Assembly: GCA_029747015.1 (NCBI GenBank)
Contig: JAKOGI010000355.1
Span: 124,001 to 188,000 of the forward strand
Length of the DNA stretch: 64,000 nucleotides
Origin: Carnegiea gigantea
Lineage: Eukaryota; Streptophyta; Magnoliopsida; Caryophyllales; Cactaceae
Direction: 5' to 3'
Positions within the stretch are counted from its first letter, which is position 1. Every line of letters begins with the position of its first letter. Positions 1 through 13,411 of the stretch are shown here, one piece after another. A program made the translations under genes and the position numbers. The notes beneath the pieces are model-generated. The model worked only from the letters and a program-made list of their open reading frames with translations, did no database searches and was not told the origin of the DNA.

Positions 1-3000
1 AGCTTGTGCCATGGCTCTGTATTTGGTCTCGGCAGAAGATCTAGCTACTATGGATTGCTTCTTAAACTTCCAACTAATAGTAGACTTGTCTAAAAGAACT
101 GTATAACCTATGACAGAGCATCTGCTCATGGGATATGATGCCCAATCTGAGTCTGAGTAGGCTGATAATTGTAAGCAATCAATTCCTTTTAATAACATGC
201 CTTGACTTGAGGTGCCAGAAATGTAGCTCAAGAGATGATCCAAGGCTGACATATGAGATAATGTAGGGTTTTGCATGAATTGACTGAGGGTTTGGACAGC
301 AAAGGAAATGTTAGGTCTTGTATTAGATTAAAAGTTTAACTTGCCAATAAATGTTCTATATATGGTAAGATCCTCCAAAGGAATCCCTGTGTTAGCCATG
401 ATTTTACAGTTAACAGGCAGTGGAGTAGCTATAGGTCTGGCATGCAAATGTCCAGATTCTTTCAATAATTCTTGAGTAAATTTTCTCTGAGTCAAATTGA
501 TCCCATCAGGTAGGTGAGAAACCTCAAAATCCAGGAAATAATGCAACAATCCTAGGCCCTTGATACCAAAGGCTGCATGGAGATTATGTTTAAGTGCTTG
601 AATATCTTTTGGACTTGATCCTGTGAGTAGTATATCATCAACATAAACAGCTACAATGGTCAAATGCTGTTGAGTGGTCTTGATGAACAAGCTATAATCA
701 TTATTGGACTGGACATACCCCTGAGTTTTAAGAAAGTCAGCAAGTTTTCAATGCCACTGCCCTAAAGCTTGTTTTAAGCCATATAAAGATTTCTGTAATT
801 TACAAACTTTGTCGTAAGGATTTGGAAGACCTTCAGGCATCTTCATGTACACTTTCTCATGTAAATCCCCATGCAAAAAGGCATTGTTAGCATCCAATTA
901 AAACAAAGGCCATTTTCTAGTAGCTGCTAGAGCAATGATTGTTCTTAAGGTAGTTATTTTGACCACAGGTGAAAAAGTTTCAGTATAGTCTATTCCCTCT
1001 TTCTGAGTATTGCCACGAATAACTAATCTAGCCTTGATCTTTGAGCTTGACTTTGAAAACCCACTTTGAGCTAATAGCTCTATTGACAGGAGGAAAATCA
1101 ACCTCAGTTCATGTGTCATTAGCTTTGAGGGCATCTACTTTAGCTTGCATAGCTGTGATCCACTGAGAGTGTTTGGTTGCTTCTTTGTATGTGGTTGGTT
1201 CATATAGATGGTCAAGTTGATGGATATGTTGCTGTTGAGTTGCAGTCAAGGCAGAAAACCGAACTAGATTACACCAATGAGTAGAAGAAGAGCCTGTGGA
1301 CTGAGAACTATATGAGCACATATAATCCTGTAAGTATGAAGGTGTTTTGACTGCTCTTGTAGATCTCCTATGTTGCTGTTGAACAACTTCCAAATGTTCT
1401 GGTGACTGAGGGGGTGATATAGTGGGAGATGTATTGTTTATTTGAGAAATGGAAGGTTGAGACTGAGAGGGCATCACCTCTAAAATGGGTATAGTAGACC
1501 TGTTGTCTGTTTGTGAAGTGGAGAAGGAAGGATTATGGTGTAATTCGTGTTAGTATTCAGCATCATGAGAAGACAAGAAAAGCTAATTTGGTAAGATTGT
1601 ATCTAAAGAATGAATGAAGTGAAAGGGAAAATGGAATTCATAAAAAGTAAGATCCTTGTTGTATTGGACTTTCTTGGTAACCAAATTATACCCCTTATAT
1701 GCTTTCTTGTTTGCAGGATACACCAGGAAAACACATGCTTGTGCTCTAGGGTCAAACTTGGTTCTGCCTTGTTTCAAAGTAGAAATGAAACAGAGGCATC
1801 CAAAACTTCTTAAGTGAGAATTGACAGGTGGTGTTTTAAACAACAATTCATAGGGAGTTTTATATCCAATCATTGAATTTGACAACCTGTTAATGAGATA
1901 AGTTGCTATCAAAATGCAGTTACCCCAGAATCTCATAGGCACTTTGGACTAAAACAATAAAGCCCTAGCAACTTCCAATAATTGTTTATGTTTTCTCTCT
2001 ACAAGCCCGTTTTGCTGAGGAGTCTCCACATTTGAAGTCTGATGGATAATCCCTTTGTCTCTGTAGAATGCCTGTGCATGTTTATTCCTAAATTCTTGAC
2101 CATTGTCAGATCTAATTATCTTTACTTGGGCATGAAATTGTGTATGAGCATAAGTAATGAAGGATTCTAACATAGCAAAGGCATTACTTTTATGAGACAA
2201 AATTCAAGTAGCTCTTGAATAGTCGTCAACAATTGAAAGAAACAACTTGAAACCATCATAAGTTGGTGCCCTATATGGACCCCAAATATCAACATGTAAA
2301 AGTTCGAACACCTCAGTAGCCCTACTGGTACTTAAAGGGAAAGAGAATCTATACTTCTTAGCTAAAGGACAAATACTGCAAATTATAGTTGGAGCTTTGC
2401 AAGGCAGTGCTTGAACATGTGCCACATGCTGAGCTGAAGGGTGTCCCAACCTATAATGCCATAGCTCTGAAATTGATAAACAACTTATAGCCAAACTTTG
2501 TTTTTGGAATGTGTCTACTGTTGCTAAATCTGCCAGATATAATCCACCTCTTTCTTTACCAAGAACCTATTTCCTGTTCCTCAAAAGGTCCTGAATATAA
2601 CAAGTGTCAGGCGTAAATACTACACAAGATGATAAATGCTTAGCTAATGTGCTAGCTGAAAGTAGATTGAATTGAAACTCTAGCACATGGAGAACATCTT
2701 GCAAAATAATATTGCTAGATAATAAAACTGTCCCAATATGTTTGACCTACACCTTTCCCCCATTTGGCATGGTTATAGAACAGGTCCTTGAAATAGGAAC
2801 ATATAACTTGAACAGATGAATATGTGGGTTTATATGATTTGTTGCTCCACTATCCATAATTCAATTCACCTTTGACTGGGCAGTAAAAAGGCAATAAGAC
2901 TTACCAGCAAGATAGGCAGAATGGTTGTTGTCCAAGTTTGGAGTGATCTTCATGTTTTGCTTGCTTAATAAAGCTAACAGCTAGGCATATTGTTCTAAGG

Positions 3001-4031
3001 ATAAAGTATGCTGTCCTGCATTTCTTGATGAAGAATCATTAAAAGGTGCTGCATCAGTTTGTTGCACAGAGGCTGCCAATCTCCTCCCTCTGTCATTTTG
3101 CCCCTTGAGCCTTTGTAATTTGTAACATTTGTCAATGGTATACCCAGGCTTTCTGCAGTAGTTGCAGGATACATTGTTTCTTCTTGGACCAGGAGCACTT
3201 TGGAAGGTTAGTGGAAAATTGGTTGGCTGTGAATTATGTCCAAGTTGCTGATTAGAATGAAATCTGTTTTAAAAAGACTCTTGTCTTTGCTGAGATAAAA
3301 AACCACTTGAATCAAGCTCATTATAATGAACCACTGGATTTCTTATCTCTATGCTGCTTTTCTTGAAGACTGATACTGCTAGCTTGAGCCATAGAACGTC
3401 ATGGTTTCAGCATAAGAATATTACTTTTGGTCACTTGATAGGTATCATTTAAACCCATCAAAAACTGCATTAACTGCTGTCTTTCAATGAGCTTCATTGC
3501 TGACCCAGTTGATTCATAAGAACATGGTGCAACAAGAACTATATATTCATCCCACAATTGTTTGCACTTTGTAAAGTAAGCAGAAACAGAGAGCTTTCCC
3601 TGCGACAGATTGCTCATATCCTTTTGCAACTGATACATCTTGGTCCCTTGACCAAAACTAAACCTTTGATACAGATCTTTCCAGATTTGGGCAGCAGTAG
3701 GTGTGTATATGATCCTTGAAGCAATTTCTTTATCCACAGAATGTAATAACCAAGAAATAACCATGCTGTTACAACGTTCCCAAAGAGGAAGAAGGAGAGA
3801 ATTACTAGCTGGTTTTTCATATGTCCCAGTTATAAAGGACATTTTGTTTTTGGCACTAAGAGCTACTTCACAAGACCTTTTCCATTGTGCATAATTATTT
3901 CCAGCTAATGGTTCATTGGATAAACTGCAGTTAGGATTATCTGAATGATGCAAATATAACACATGTCCAGGATCTAATGTATAGTTGTTCAAGACAGCCT
4001 GATTCTCTACATTTTGTGAAGTAGCTACCAT
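1..4031 (-). pseudogene. Degenerate copia gag-pol
   Basis: Open pieces lie in several frames. Gag (3399-4031) is of the UBN2/copia-gag type. A C-rich zinc-knuckle remnant lies near 3100-3200. The integrase region (about 1949-2494) keeps an HVDIWGPY-like motif and the IRSDNGQEF catalytic segment. The integrase end and linker (1109-1942) follow. Reverse transcriptase (about 328-1134) retains the catalytic YVDDILLTG. RNase H lies in 1-330 (minus-strand SSAETKYRAMA-like). Several stop codons and frameshifts separate these blocks, so no functional polyprotein can be made. No host function is implied. Confidence 0.85.
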
Positions 4032-4238
4032 TTTTCAGAAGACTGGCTAACAAGAACTAACAAGATTCTTGAACAGAAGATTGACAAATCAGTCAATCAA
4101 TTAATGAAATTCACGAATTCTCAAGAACTGGATATTCTCCAAACGATAAAAGAAGAATCATGTATGAGGCTACAAAATCAAGCCAACAAAATGAATGAAA
4201 TAATGCAGAGAAAAATGAACTTAGCTATGCTCTGATAG

Positions 4239-4248
4239 TCTGATACCA
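4239..4248 (-). other. Primer binding site of the left copia element
   Basis: The minus strand reads TGGTATCAGA directly inside the LTR. This is the usual initiator-methionine tRNA primer site of plant copia elements. Confidence 0.8.
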
Positions 4249-4570
4249 TGTGAAATTCTGCAAACTGAATCAGAATTTCTTCCTTATATCTCGATCTCCA
4301 TTGATGTACATGATCAAGAACATGGGAAGGAAAGAGAGAGAGAGAGAAGAGTAGAATATCTAACTTCTTGTTTTTCCTGAATGAAATCAATCGAATAGTA
4401 CAAGGTCATTATTCCCTTATTTATATACAAGTTATATGAGAGAGAGGTCTATATTTCCTCTAACTAATTTGCTGACATCATCATAACTAACTCTAACAAA
4501 TTGATAACTAATTCCTTGTTGCTGTTGCTGTTGTATTCTGCTGCTTCTGTTGCGTAGAGGTATTCTAACA
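4249..4570 (-). repeat. 5' LTR of the left copia element
   Basis: On the minus strand the repeat begins TGTTAGAATA and ends CA next to the primer binding site, about 320 bp long. The inner edge could be 4249 or 4251. It contains GA-rich and CAG/CAA-rich stretches. Confidence 0.75.
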
Positions 4571-6060
4571 AGAGAGGTGAACCAGATAAGAGACAGTGAT
4601 GATAAGGCTGTAGGAGGGCTGGATAAGCCTGTTGACATAGCTCTCTTTATTGCCTTGAATTTAGGCTTAATGATTGGTCCCAATAGATATTGCTCCTGTC
4701 TCTCAGGATGAAGGTACACATGTAATAGAATTTCAAACTGAAATGGCCAATAAGAAAATGGGCCTCAAATCTAAGGGGAGAAACGAGGTTTCTTTGAGCG
4801 ACAGGGTGTGCTCAAAGCCTGGTCTATTTGAGTCTAGGGCAGTGGGTAATGCTGGTTTGTAACACATTGATAATGATGATTCACATGTGTGGATTTCTTC
4901 TTCTAATCTGGAAATGATGGCATGTGTGTAGGGTAGGGTTGGTTCTTCCCATGCACAATCTCCAACTACCTTTGAAATTGGAGAGCCATCAAAATAGTGT
5001 GAGGATGAACAAATCAACATAGTCGATGACTAATTCCCTACGCCATATTGGTCAAGTATACAAAACTCAAGACAAACCATTCTAACCAAAGGATGAGCAT
5101 AAGAGCAGTGGGTGAACGGGTTAATTCAACCAGCAGAGATAGGAGGGATCATGACGAGATGAGCACAAGTTCTGATGCCACTTTATATTTGGTGAAAAGT
5201 GCGGATCGAAGGATGTAGAATGGTAATTGCTCCAAGCTTACAATATTTCTGGCATTTTCGACCGTTGGGAAATATGAGAATTCCGGTGTTGTCTACAAGC
5301 TCTCAGGATGAAGTACAAGATGATGCACTTTAAAAAACTCTTCATTTATCTTAATCGGCTTACCAGATGTTGAAGCAGGGAAGCAGGGTTGAGCTCTTTG
5401 ATGGACATGCAATGGCCTGCACAATTGTTTGTGTTCACCGCAATGATCAATCAACTCCTCGTTCACAAGCCATGTTGGCCGACAATGAAGGAGCCATTGG
5501 ATTGAATGGCGTTTCATCTCAGCGCAACTTCTAAGCACAAGACAAAAGGGAAAGAACAGTCGAAGGAAGAGATCTCGGCTACTACGTAGGAAGAGACCTA
5601 AGCAAAACAGGTATGATTTAAAATTACTTGCCCCTGACCCAATTGCTTGGTGCAGGGAGGACTACAGTCCAGGGAAGAGACTCAAGCATAGAGTACGCTG
5701 CGATTGCCAGCCACATCACCAGATCTCTACCGTTGACACTCCGTGTGAAAAACAAATGCGCAAGAATGTGAGTTTTGAAGGGGATAAACCAATAATCAAG
5801 CAACGTCCTCTTTGTCGACATGAAGAGGAAGGTGAGTATCAAGTATGCTATGCTATGTTGTCGAGTCACGACATACTGTAAGTCAATGCCAGTGTAGATG
5901 TAACTTAGCAATTAGCTGTCACGCAATGATTTCTATTAATGCATGTATTACCTTGCTGATCCCCTCAAAAAAAAAAAAAGAAAAAAAGGTTGATTGGCAA
6001 CAAGTTTCCACTCTGATCATTTTTCAGAGCCCAATTCACAGGCCCAAGTCCCAATCTGAG
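4571..6060. other. Spacer upstream of the USP gene, no recognisable gene
   Basis: Short reading frames on both strands show no family resemblance I can name. The 4600-5020 part has a fairly long open plus-strand stretch (62 codons at 4674-4862) that might be a LINE or gene relic, but nothing diagnostic is visible. A/T runs lie near 5968-5988. Confidence 0.4.
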
Positions 6061-6068
6061 ATCGACAA

Positions 6069-6078
6069 TATAAAAAAG
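6069..6078 (+). promoter_or_regulatory. Candidate TATA box of the USP gene
   Basis: TATAAAAAAG begins 172 nt before the ATG at 6241. Pyrimidine-rich CTT/TCT sequence typical of plant 5' leaders lies between them. Confidence 0.5.
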
Positions 6079-6240
6079 GGAAAAGGTATGATTTACTGCC
6101 CTGTAAAAGAAAGCCGGAGAACTTTTCCGTGCTTAAATAGCTGCACGCCGATTCTCTCTGTCTGTGTCTTCTGCTGCTGCTTCTTCTTCTTGTCTCTCCT
6201 GTGCTTAAATAGCTGACCCACGAAGACTAAAACTCCGGCG

Positions 6241-7968
6241 ATGACTCACCAACCGCAAACACCAACTCCGGCCGAGGATGCGGAGGTTGGAATCCCAATC
6301 CCACCCATCAGAGTGAAGCCCAAACCCAAGTCAAAGGCCCCCACCTGCGGGTCCTCCCCACGCGTCACCGTGTCCACCCCCATGTCCCCACGCTCCGGCT
6401 CCGGGGTCGACACCCCCACCGCCGGCGCCGCCAGGAAGATCGCTATCGCCGTCGATCTCTCCGATGAGAGCGCCTTCGTTGTTAAGTGGGCGGTTGACCA
6501 CTACATTCGCCCCGGCGACGCCGTCGTCCTACTCCACGTGCGCCCCACCTCCGTCCTCTACGGTGCCGATTGGGGCTGCGTCGACTTCTCCACCGCCGAC
6601 GCTGAAGGCGTCAATGGGGAGTCCAAGCAGAAGCTTGAGGATGATTTCGACGCTTTTACTGCTTCCAAGGCTGCTGATCTCGCCCAGCCCCTCATTCAGG
6701 CCCAGGTTTGTTTTTCTATGACACCCAATTCAGAGAACCCCCTATATTTAGCCCCTACTGTTGCTCCCAATTGTGCTTGCTTTTTTAGGGGGTTTAAGGT
6801 TTTTGTGATCTGGGTCTTCTGAAATTCTGCATTTCTATGATGCCCAATTCGCAAAACACCTCAAATTGATGTTTTTTGGTTTATGAAAATTTAGGGTTTT
6901 TCTTATTTGAGTTGTATCAGATTACTTTGATTATTGGTGTTCTGTTCTTTATTAGGGTTCATTACGTTATGATCTTCTGAAATTTCGTTACTTGCGTATT
7001 GTTGAAATGTGATGATTACGTTCTAATCATTCTTGCTGTTCATCTGGGAATGACATTTGGAATGCTGGTGTTGTGATCATACATTTGATTGAATTTGGTG
7101 AATTTTGGTAGCATGAATTTGTAGGTCGAATCAGAGAGCGACTTGTTCTAGACAACTCCCTTCCCGATGAGGCAAAATAGGGCAAGAACATCTGTTGAAT
7201 TGCGTTTTCTTTTCGGATGATTAGACAAAAGACATGACAGTAGCTTCTTGATGAGTCTAGAATACTTTTGGTCAAATGGGACAGTTATGCTGGCAAATTT
7301 TTGTTTTCGCTTAAATTTTTGTCGATTTGTGGAAATAGCCTATGCATTCACATAGAGAGTATGTTTTAATGCCTTTTGGTAGGTATTGGTCTATCCAAAT
7401 GACGTAGACACCATCTCATCTCAAATGGGAAAGAACAAAAATTGTATCAAAATTGGTGAATGCTTGTGTTAGGAAAAGGTTGATGTTTGTCCATTGTTTT
7501 CTGCAGATATGATATCTAAGACAGTTTTATCTTTAATTCTGTATTGGATTTTCAATCCAATATGCTGTACCGTCTAATTTTGAGCAACTTTTTGATGCAT
7601 ATATATGACATAGTTCTCATGTGTTTAATTGGGTTGACGCCTTGTTTTAGGTACCGTATAAGATACACATTGTTAAAGATCATGACATGAGGGAGAGGCT
7701 ATGTTTGGAGGTGGAGAGATTGGGGTTTAATGCTGTGATTATGGGAAGCCGAGGGTTTGGTGCCCATAAGAGGGGAATCGATGGTAAGCTTGGGAGCGTT
7801 AGTGACTATTGTGTGCGTCACTGTGTCTGTCCAGTTGTGGTTGTGCGTTATCCTAATGAGAAGGATGGAATGGACAGCAATGAGGCGATGGCCTCTGTGG
7901 CTGCCGCAAATGAAGATGGGGACAAGGAAGAGGAGTCCCACGATGCCTCCGATGAGCACAAAGGTTAG
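6241..7968 (+). CDS. Universal stress protein, PHOS32-like, two exons
   Basis: Exon 1 is 6241-6705 (155 codons, phase 0). The intron is 6706-7650 (GT...AG). Exon 2 is 7651-7968 and ends at TAG, giving 260 aa. The N-terminal ~60 residues are Pro/Ser-rich and contain TPMSPRSGSG followed by DTPTAGAARKIAIAVDLSDE, the arrangement seen in the MAP-kinase-phosphorylated PHOS32/PHOS34 proteins. The USP fold follows, with WAVDHYIRPGDAVVLLHV and SVLYGADWG. Exon 2 carries the nucleotide-binding loop GSRGFGAHKRGIDGKLGS and the strand CPVVVVRYP. The C-terminal ~35 residues are acidic. Family knowledge says USP domains bind ATP and act as cytosolic stress or signalling proteins; the role here is inferred. 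The last codons overlap a good splice donor (AAAG/GTTAGT), so an alternative 3' end is possible. Confidence 0.93.
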
Positions 7969-9650
7969 TTATTTATGTTATGGAATTGAATTGGCAAGCT
8001 TTCTTGGCTATTTAATTTGTTCATTCGTTTCCCATGCTGATGACTGTGGGACTGATGAGCCAATGACTGTTGGCTTATTGTCTTAGAGGCCTTCGATGCT
8101 TGACTTGGTGGATAAGGGTGGGATGAAAATTATTTTACTTGAGTGGAATGGGTTAATATCCTTCAGTAGGAAAGGTAGGAAGTTTGCACATGAAAGACTC
8201 CACATTTCACTTAGAATTGATGGTTTGTTAATGTCTGGATTCTGGTCGGTTGGCGGTCTACAAAAGCATGGTTTTTCTTTGGGTACTAGGATTGTTTAGA
8301 AAGATCATCGTAAGTTATGCTAAATGAACGATAACTGGTTCTAATCAGATGGAAGAACTCAAGGATTTTTTGCATTCCTCTCTGATAGTCTGACATATCA
8401 AACTGTTTTCGTTTGAGAATGATCAGACTAACCAAGGGGTCGAATTGCTCAAATCATCAAACTCTTATCTTGCATATATAAAGTTTGATGATCATATAGT
8501 AGATTAGCCTTTGTGGATATTAATTGTTGAATTCAATTCGTTCCAAGTTGCTATGCAAGCCGAGATAATTGATCTGCAATATAGACCCGAATGCTTGATC
8601 ATAGGAATTTGAAGAAACCCATGGGGAAAGGGTCAGCCGTGGTTTACTTCAGTTATTGCCTAAAGGTTGTGTGTAAATGAGAGAAATAGCCTTAGAAAGC
8701 AATCACTAAACACAATAACATGCACATTTGCACAAATGAAAAGCAGTGAAAATTAAACAAGCTAGCCTGAGGGGATAGCTTAGTAAACTTGGAGTTGTTC
8801 TGTGGTTCTTGGTTGCAGTTTTGACTTAGTAAAATATCCTTTGAGAAAACTACATTTGCCCGGTCATGTCTCTCATTTTGTTCTAGCTTTCCATTTACCT
8901 TCTCTGAGGTTTTCTTGGGAAGGTACCATCTTGTATCTTTATGTCTGAAAGTTTAGTTTATGAGATTTATTAGCAGTCTTGAGCTTTAACTCCAGGTAGG
9001 CCTCATCGATTTCATTTCTGGACAATTTTCAGAACCCCGACCTTGTGCCAAAAATTAACAGTTCTAAAATTTAGATTAGCTTTTTCTAACCTTTTAACAT
9101 TGTTGTCTGGTTTGCAGCAACAGCCTGAACTGATAATCAGATGTATGATTCTCGGAATAGTTAGGTATGAGCTTAGTTCAATCTCTCAGTTCCCACTTAT
9201 TGCTTTACCAACAAATCGAAGGACAACCACCAGCCCGTCACTCAGTATGAATTCTGTCATAGCAGGGTCCGATGCAGTCCATGTGTCTGCAAGCTTACCC
9301 TTATCATGTCCGACAAATCCAAACTATAGTGTGAAAATACTGCATGTCTTTAGTAGAATTTGTTGTATATATCTAATCATCTTTGGTTAGGCTTCATGCT
9401 TTGTCATTTTCATTTTTGAGGATGACTTTATTTCTGCACTTGTTTGATATAATTCACACTTGTGTGGCCAGATTGATGCTCGAGATAAAGGAAATTCAAT
9501 GTTGAATTTTCTCTTTTGTTTCGTTTAGCTGTTGGGAGGGAGAGCATATCAATATGAGCTGAAGCATGCTGGGATTTTACGTGAGAATCACAAGCTCCGC
9601 TTGTTACCACTCACCCCTTCTGGGTTCTCTGTCCTTGGTTAACTGTTTCC
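7969..9650 (+). other. Downstream region of the USP gene (3' UTR or alternative last exons)
   Basis: No separate gene is evident. A strong splice acceptor (pyrimidine tract then TTTGCAG) ends at 9117. Joining from a donor at 7965/7966 would replace the final Gly with a short Ala-Thr-Ala tail and a stop at 9126-9128. Another acceptor-like TTTAG lies at about 9529. Which end is used cannot be decided from the sequence. Confidence 0.35.
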
Positions 9651-10116
9651 TCTTCAAGTGTATTTAACTGTGAATCTTTGTTGTTTGAGGCATTGTGGGG
9701 TTTGCCAGCTCTTCGTTGTAAAAACAGAACACTTTGCTGCTGCCTTTATGCCCTGCTATAAAATAGATCACCTTTCACATTTCAACTTCTTAGTGCAAGG
9801 GTGAATTACATTTTTGCCCTTCAATTCAAAAAGTCAAAAAAATAAATTGGGCTTGGTGTAAAGTTGTAATTCTTTTGAAAAACCCTAGATCTAAATTTAA
9901 TTGGTGTAGAGGAATGACAAACCCTAGCCCACTTTTCCATCCCTCCCAAATGCATGAAAGAACGAAGTCCTCTCGATCTCCCCTCGATGTTTCCCTCTCA
10001 TGTCCCACACAATTCTTGGGCGCAGCAACTAAATTACTTGACCAAACCTACTGTCGACAATCTCAACTGTTCCCAAATACTCTGATGTTATGCTGGACAC
10101 TAATTATTAAATGCTG

Positions 10117-10229
10117 ATTTTAACCCCTAGAACGAACGAACTCTTAAAAGTACAGTTCTACTAACATATATCATTTTAACCCCTAAAACGAACAAACTCT
10201 TAAAAGTACAGTTCTACTAACATATATCT
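10117..10229. repeat. 56-bp direct tandem repeat, two units
   Basis: Units starting at about 10121 and 10177 share TAACCCCTA, ACTCTTAAAAGTACAGTTCT and ACTAACATATATC, with three or so substitutions. The two units are adjacent, so this is a simple duplication. Confidence 0.85.
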
Positions 10230-11437
10230 TGTTGCCTCCTAACGTTGATCACGGTTGGTTTGCAAGGATTATTTATGTTGCATTAGAACTCATTTCCGTA
10301 GCTCTTTATCTGGTAATTTAATTAACAAAAAAAAAAACATTGATCAATGGTCTTATGGGCCAATATCCATGTTTTAAATCTTTGGCCATTCCATTATTTG
10401 AAGGATGATGTTGCATGTGTCCACAACTTTGTCAGAAATAATTAATCTTACAAAACAGTTTTTCTACAAACAACTAATTCTAACAACTAATATAAACAAT
10501 TGATTCAAACAGTTATACCTAATAGCTAATACAGACAATAAATAACTAACGATAAATAGTTGTTGACAAATAGGATGTTTATGTTTATATCTAAATGCTC
10601 AAAATAAAGTGTATGTGCATATAAAATTGGAGCCTCTAGGAATGCTTTAGAAAAGAAAACCAAAATTAAGTGAATAAAGTAGCTTATTGCTGCAATTAGA
10701 AGATATTAATTAGTACGAAAAATCATAAGAAAGAATCAAACGCGCTCTTGTGTATGATTGGGCAACATTTTGACTTATGCATGAACAATTATTCGGTTTT
10801 GGTTCATTGGTGGTTGGTCCATTCATTTTTCTTTTTGAAAAATAATTTTTCTCCTCAAAAGATACCACTTGCCTCTCTCTGTGTATACTATTATATTGAG
10901 AGTTAATCCCAAATCGATATAAATTGAATTAAGTAATTTGACACTTATTTTTCTTAGGTAAAATTTTATGTTCGAATCGTATGAACAGAGAAAATCTGTA
11001 ATAAGAGAACTCGATTTAAGTAAGAAAAAGAAGTTAAACACGCCGCTAGTTTTTGGTCCAAGTTCAATTCATTATCTCACTTGAATTGAATGTGACGCCA
11101 ACCAACCTTGTCTAACCCCCACTTGTTCCACTACTCCATGAATGACCTGACCACCACATTTTTCGCGGACACGTGATTGGCCCCCACGTCTTGGCATGAG
11201 CTTTGTACTTGGACTTATGATTTCCCTTTCAGCTTTCAAGAACGTAAAACTTGGACCGAGTTTCGTAGAAATAGGTTATATTGCACTCACTTTGTCTTCT
11301 ATTGGGAAGGGAAATAAGAAAAGGGGAATGGTTATATTATACATATGATTCAATAAATAACATTCTAATCGGATCAGATAAGTAAATTAAATCAGACTAA
11401 ATTCATTAGCTATCCTACTTACATATTATTGTTACTT

Positions 11438-11500
11438 TCAATACGTGAACCTTCGAAAATTTAGACGAAAGGATGCTCGTTCTACCATTGAGCCGTGTGC
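11438..11500 (-). repeat. tRNA-like or SINE-head relic
   Basis: The minus strand has an A-box-like GGCTCAATGGTAGAAC and, about 30 nt later, a degraded B-box-like GGTTCACGTAT. It cannot fold as an intact tRNA by eye. It is most likely a decayed tRNA pseudogene or a SINE head. Confidence 0.3.
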
Positions 11501-12091
11501 CTGGTCGACTCATATATGCACATTACAATTAGCTTTGTTTCCATCATGAAAAATTATCTGTAGTCTTATTTTGAAAGATTGCGACAATTGGTGGATAAAA
11601 TAAAGATTTTATGAGATTTTTTTTAGTTTTTATAGCAAAGATAAACATATTTCAAAAACTTTATTCACACTAACAAAAGGTACACTAAAAATACACCGAT
11701 ATATTGTGATTTATATCTAATTACGTCACATTATGTTTGTAGAAATTCAAAATCTGTTTTTTTTGGGGTGCATTTAAAGTAGCTACACTATTTTCATCTA
11801 ATTGCACCATTTCACGTTAGTAAGAATCTGATATCTATTTTGTTAGTATATACGTGAGTGGTTGGACGGTTTTTGTTCATACGGCGAATGTGGACATTAG
11901 GTCTTGTCATGCACAACATACATAGAGGTCGGACACAGACGTTGAAGAACTTTGATTTAAAGTCTTTGTATGCATGTGCTATTTTTGTCACGCCATCTTG
12001 AATTCTTAGGGCCCGAATGGCTTGTGAAGTGAATGACTGGTTGATTTTACACTTGACAACAAAGTTCACCAAAACCAATAGCCTTCTCTTA

Positions 12092-12287
12092 TGGTCTGTT
12101 TTTTTTGTGCGTAAATTAGGGTAGGTAAAAGAATGAAGTGGATTAAAATAGATTAAGGTAGATTGAGATGGATTGAATTTTTTTATGTGTTATATTAAAC
12201 TTAGTTAAAACAGTAAAGGTGAGTTGAAGTAGGTTAAAGTGAGTTAACATTGATATTTTGAAATTGACCCACGAAAAGAACAGGCCC
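12092..12287. mobile_element. Tourist-like MITE (PIF/Harbinger type), 196 bp
   Basis: The ends TGGTCTGTT... and ...AACAGGCCC form imperfect terminal inverted repeats flanked by TTA on both sides (12089-12091 and 12288-12290). Inside are repeated GGATTAAAATAGATTAAGG-like subterminal motifs. A TTA target and a GGGYCTGTT terminus are typical of Tourist elements. Confidence 0.7.
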
Positions 12288-12521
12288 TTAATCACCCCAC
12301 AAATGGAACAAAAGCAACAAACTAACTTGATAATGTTGACAATCCCTATGGTTCACTCATACAAAGATCCAGTTAAAAAAAGTTTTTTTTTCCAATAAAA
12401 TTTCGTGAAATTGCTTCATTTAAGATTTCTCGTTAATGATTCATTTCCTTTTATATATGAATTGCTTATATTTCGTCGACATAATTGATTAGAAAATTTA
12501 ATGTATTTCAAGCATCTCTTA

Positions 12522-13408
12522 GGCCCTGTTCTTTTCGAAGATCCTTTTAGATTTACCAACGTCAATCTACTTCAATCCACTGGAAAAAAAAAAAAATACC
12601 AACTTCAATCTACTTCAACCTACCTCAAGCCACCCCTTCATAATTTTAATAATTTGTAAAATTTCATGTGAGATTTAATTATTTTTGCAACAAAAAGATC
12701 ACCATACTACTTTTTTATAAATTATCATACTTTGGAATTAATATGGTTTAAAGATTTTAATGTTCTGAATATATACCAATACAAAAGTAGTATGATTTGA
12801 AAATAATGAAAATTTATAAGTCATCACCGAAAAAATACATCATGATATTTTGATTTCACATGCTTTTGAAATTACATCATATTTCTATTATTTTTCATAA
12901 CTAAATTTTTCATCTGTTACCAGTATAAAATTATGAAACAACTAATTTGATATTTTCAATTTAACTCTTATATTTTCAAATTAACAACAAACATATATTG
13001 CTAATATATTTTGTAACAATTATCATCACACTATTTTCTTATGTTACCTCTGAATTTTTTTGAACACATAAATAAATTTTGTTACCCAAATTGTTAAAAA
13101 TAATTGACAAGTTATACCGACCTAAAACTTTCACAAAAATAGTTACAAAATTGTTAAATTAACATTCACCCAAAAATGCACTAAAAATTTCAATAACTTC
13201 ATAAATTATCACACATAAAATTATATTCTTATTATTTTAACCCACTTCAATCAATGACATAAAAAATATACCAATTTTAATCCACTTCAACCTGCTTCAA
13301 CCCACTTCAACTTACGTTAATCCATCTCAAAAAAAATATCAACTTTAATCCACATCAATCTATTTTAATTTTTTACCCACCTCAATTTACCTATAAAAAA
13401 ACAGACCC
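12522..13408. mobile_element. Tourist-like Harbinger element, 887 bp
   Basis: Terminal repeats GGCCCTGTTC... and ...AAACAGACCC are flanked by TTA (12519-12521 and 13409-13411). The subterminal regions carry many CTTCAATCCACTTCAACC-like repeats on one side, as in the smaller element next door, so the two are related. No transposase coding is visible. Confidence 0.7.
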
Positions 13409-13411
13409 TTA

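Larger units (their letters stand above)
1..4570 (-). mobile_element. Ty1/copia retrotransposon, truncated by the window edge
   Basis: A copia element reads right to left: 5' LTR (4249-4570), primer binding site, gag, protease, integrase, reverse transcriptase and the start of RNase H at the window edge. The integrase-before-RT order identifies Ty1/copia. Its 3' LTR is outside the window. The coding region has many stops and frameshifts, so the copy is dead. The outer LTR end at 4570 is followed by AGAGA, a possible target duplication that cannot be checked without the other end. Confidence 0.9.
9651..12088. other. Intergenic AT-rich spacer
   Basis: No gene is visible. It contains a two-unit 56-bp direct repeat (10117-10229) and a tRNA-like relic (11438-11500), listed separately. 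The open frames present (for example 10823-11041 and 11812-12078 on the minus strand) resemble no family. Confidence 0.5.

Noticed and set aside
11438..11500. Functional tRNA gene
   Set aside because: Only degraded A- and B-box-like segments are visible; the stems and anticodon arm do not form by eye.
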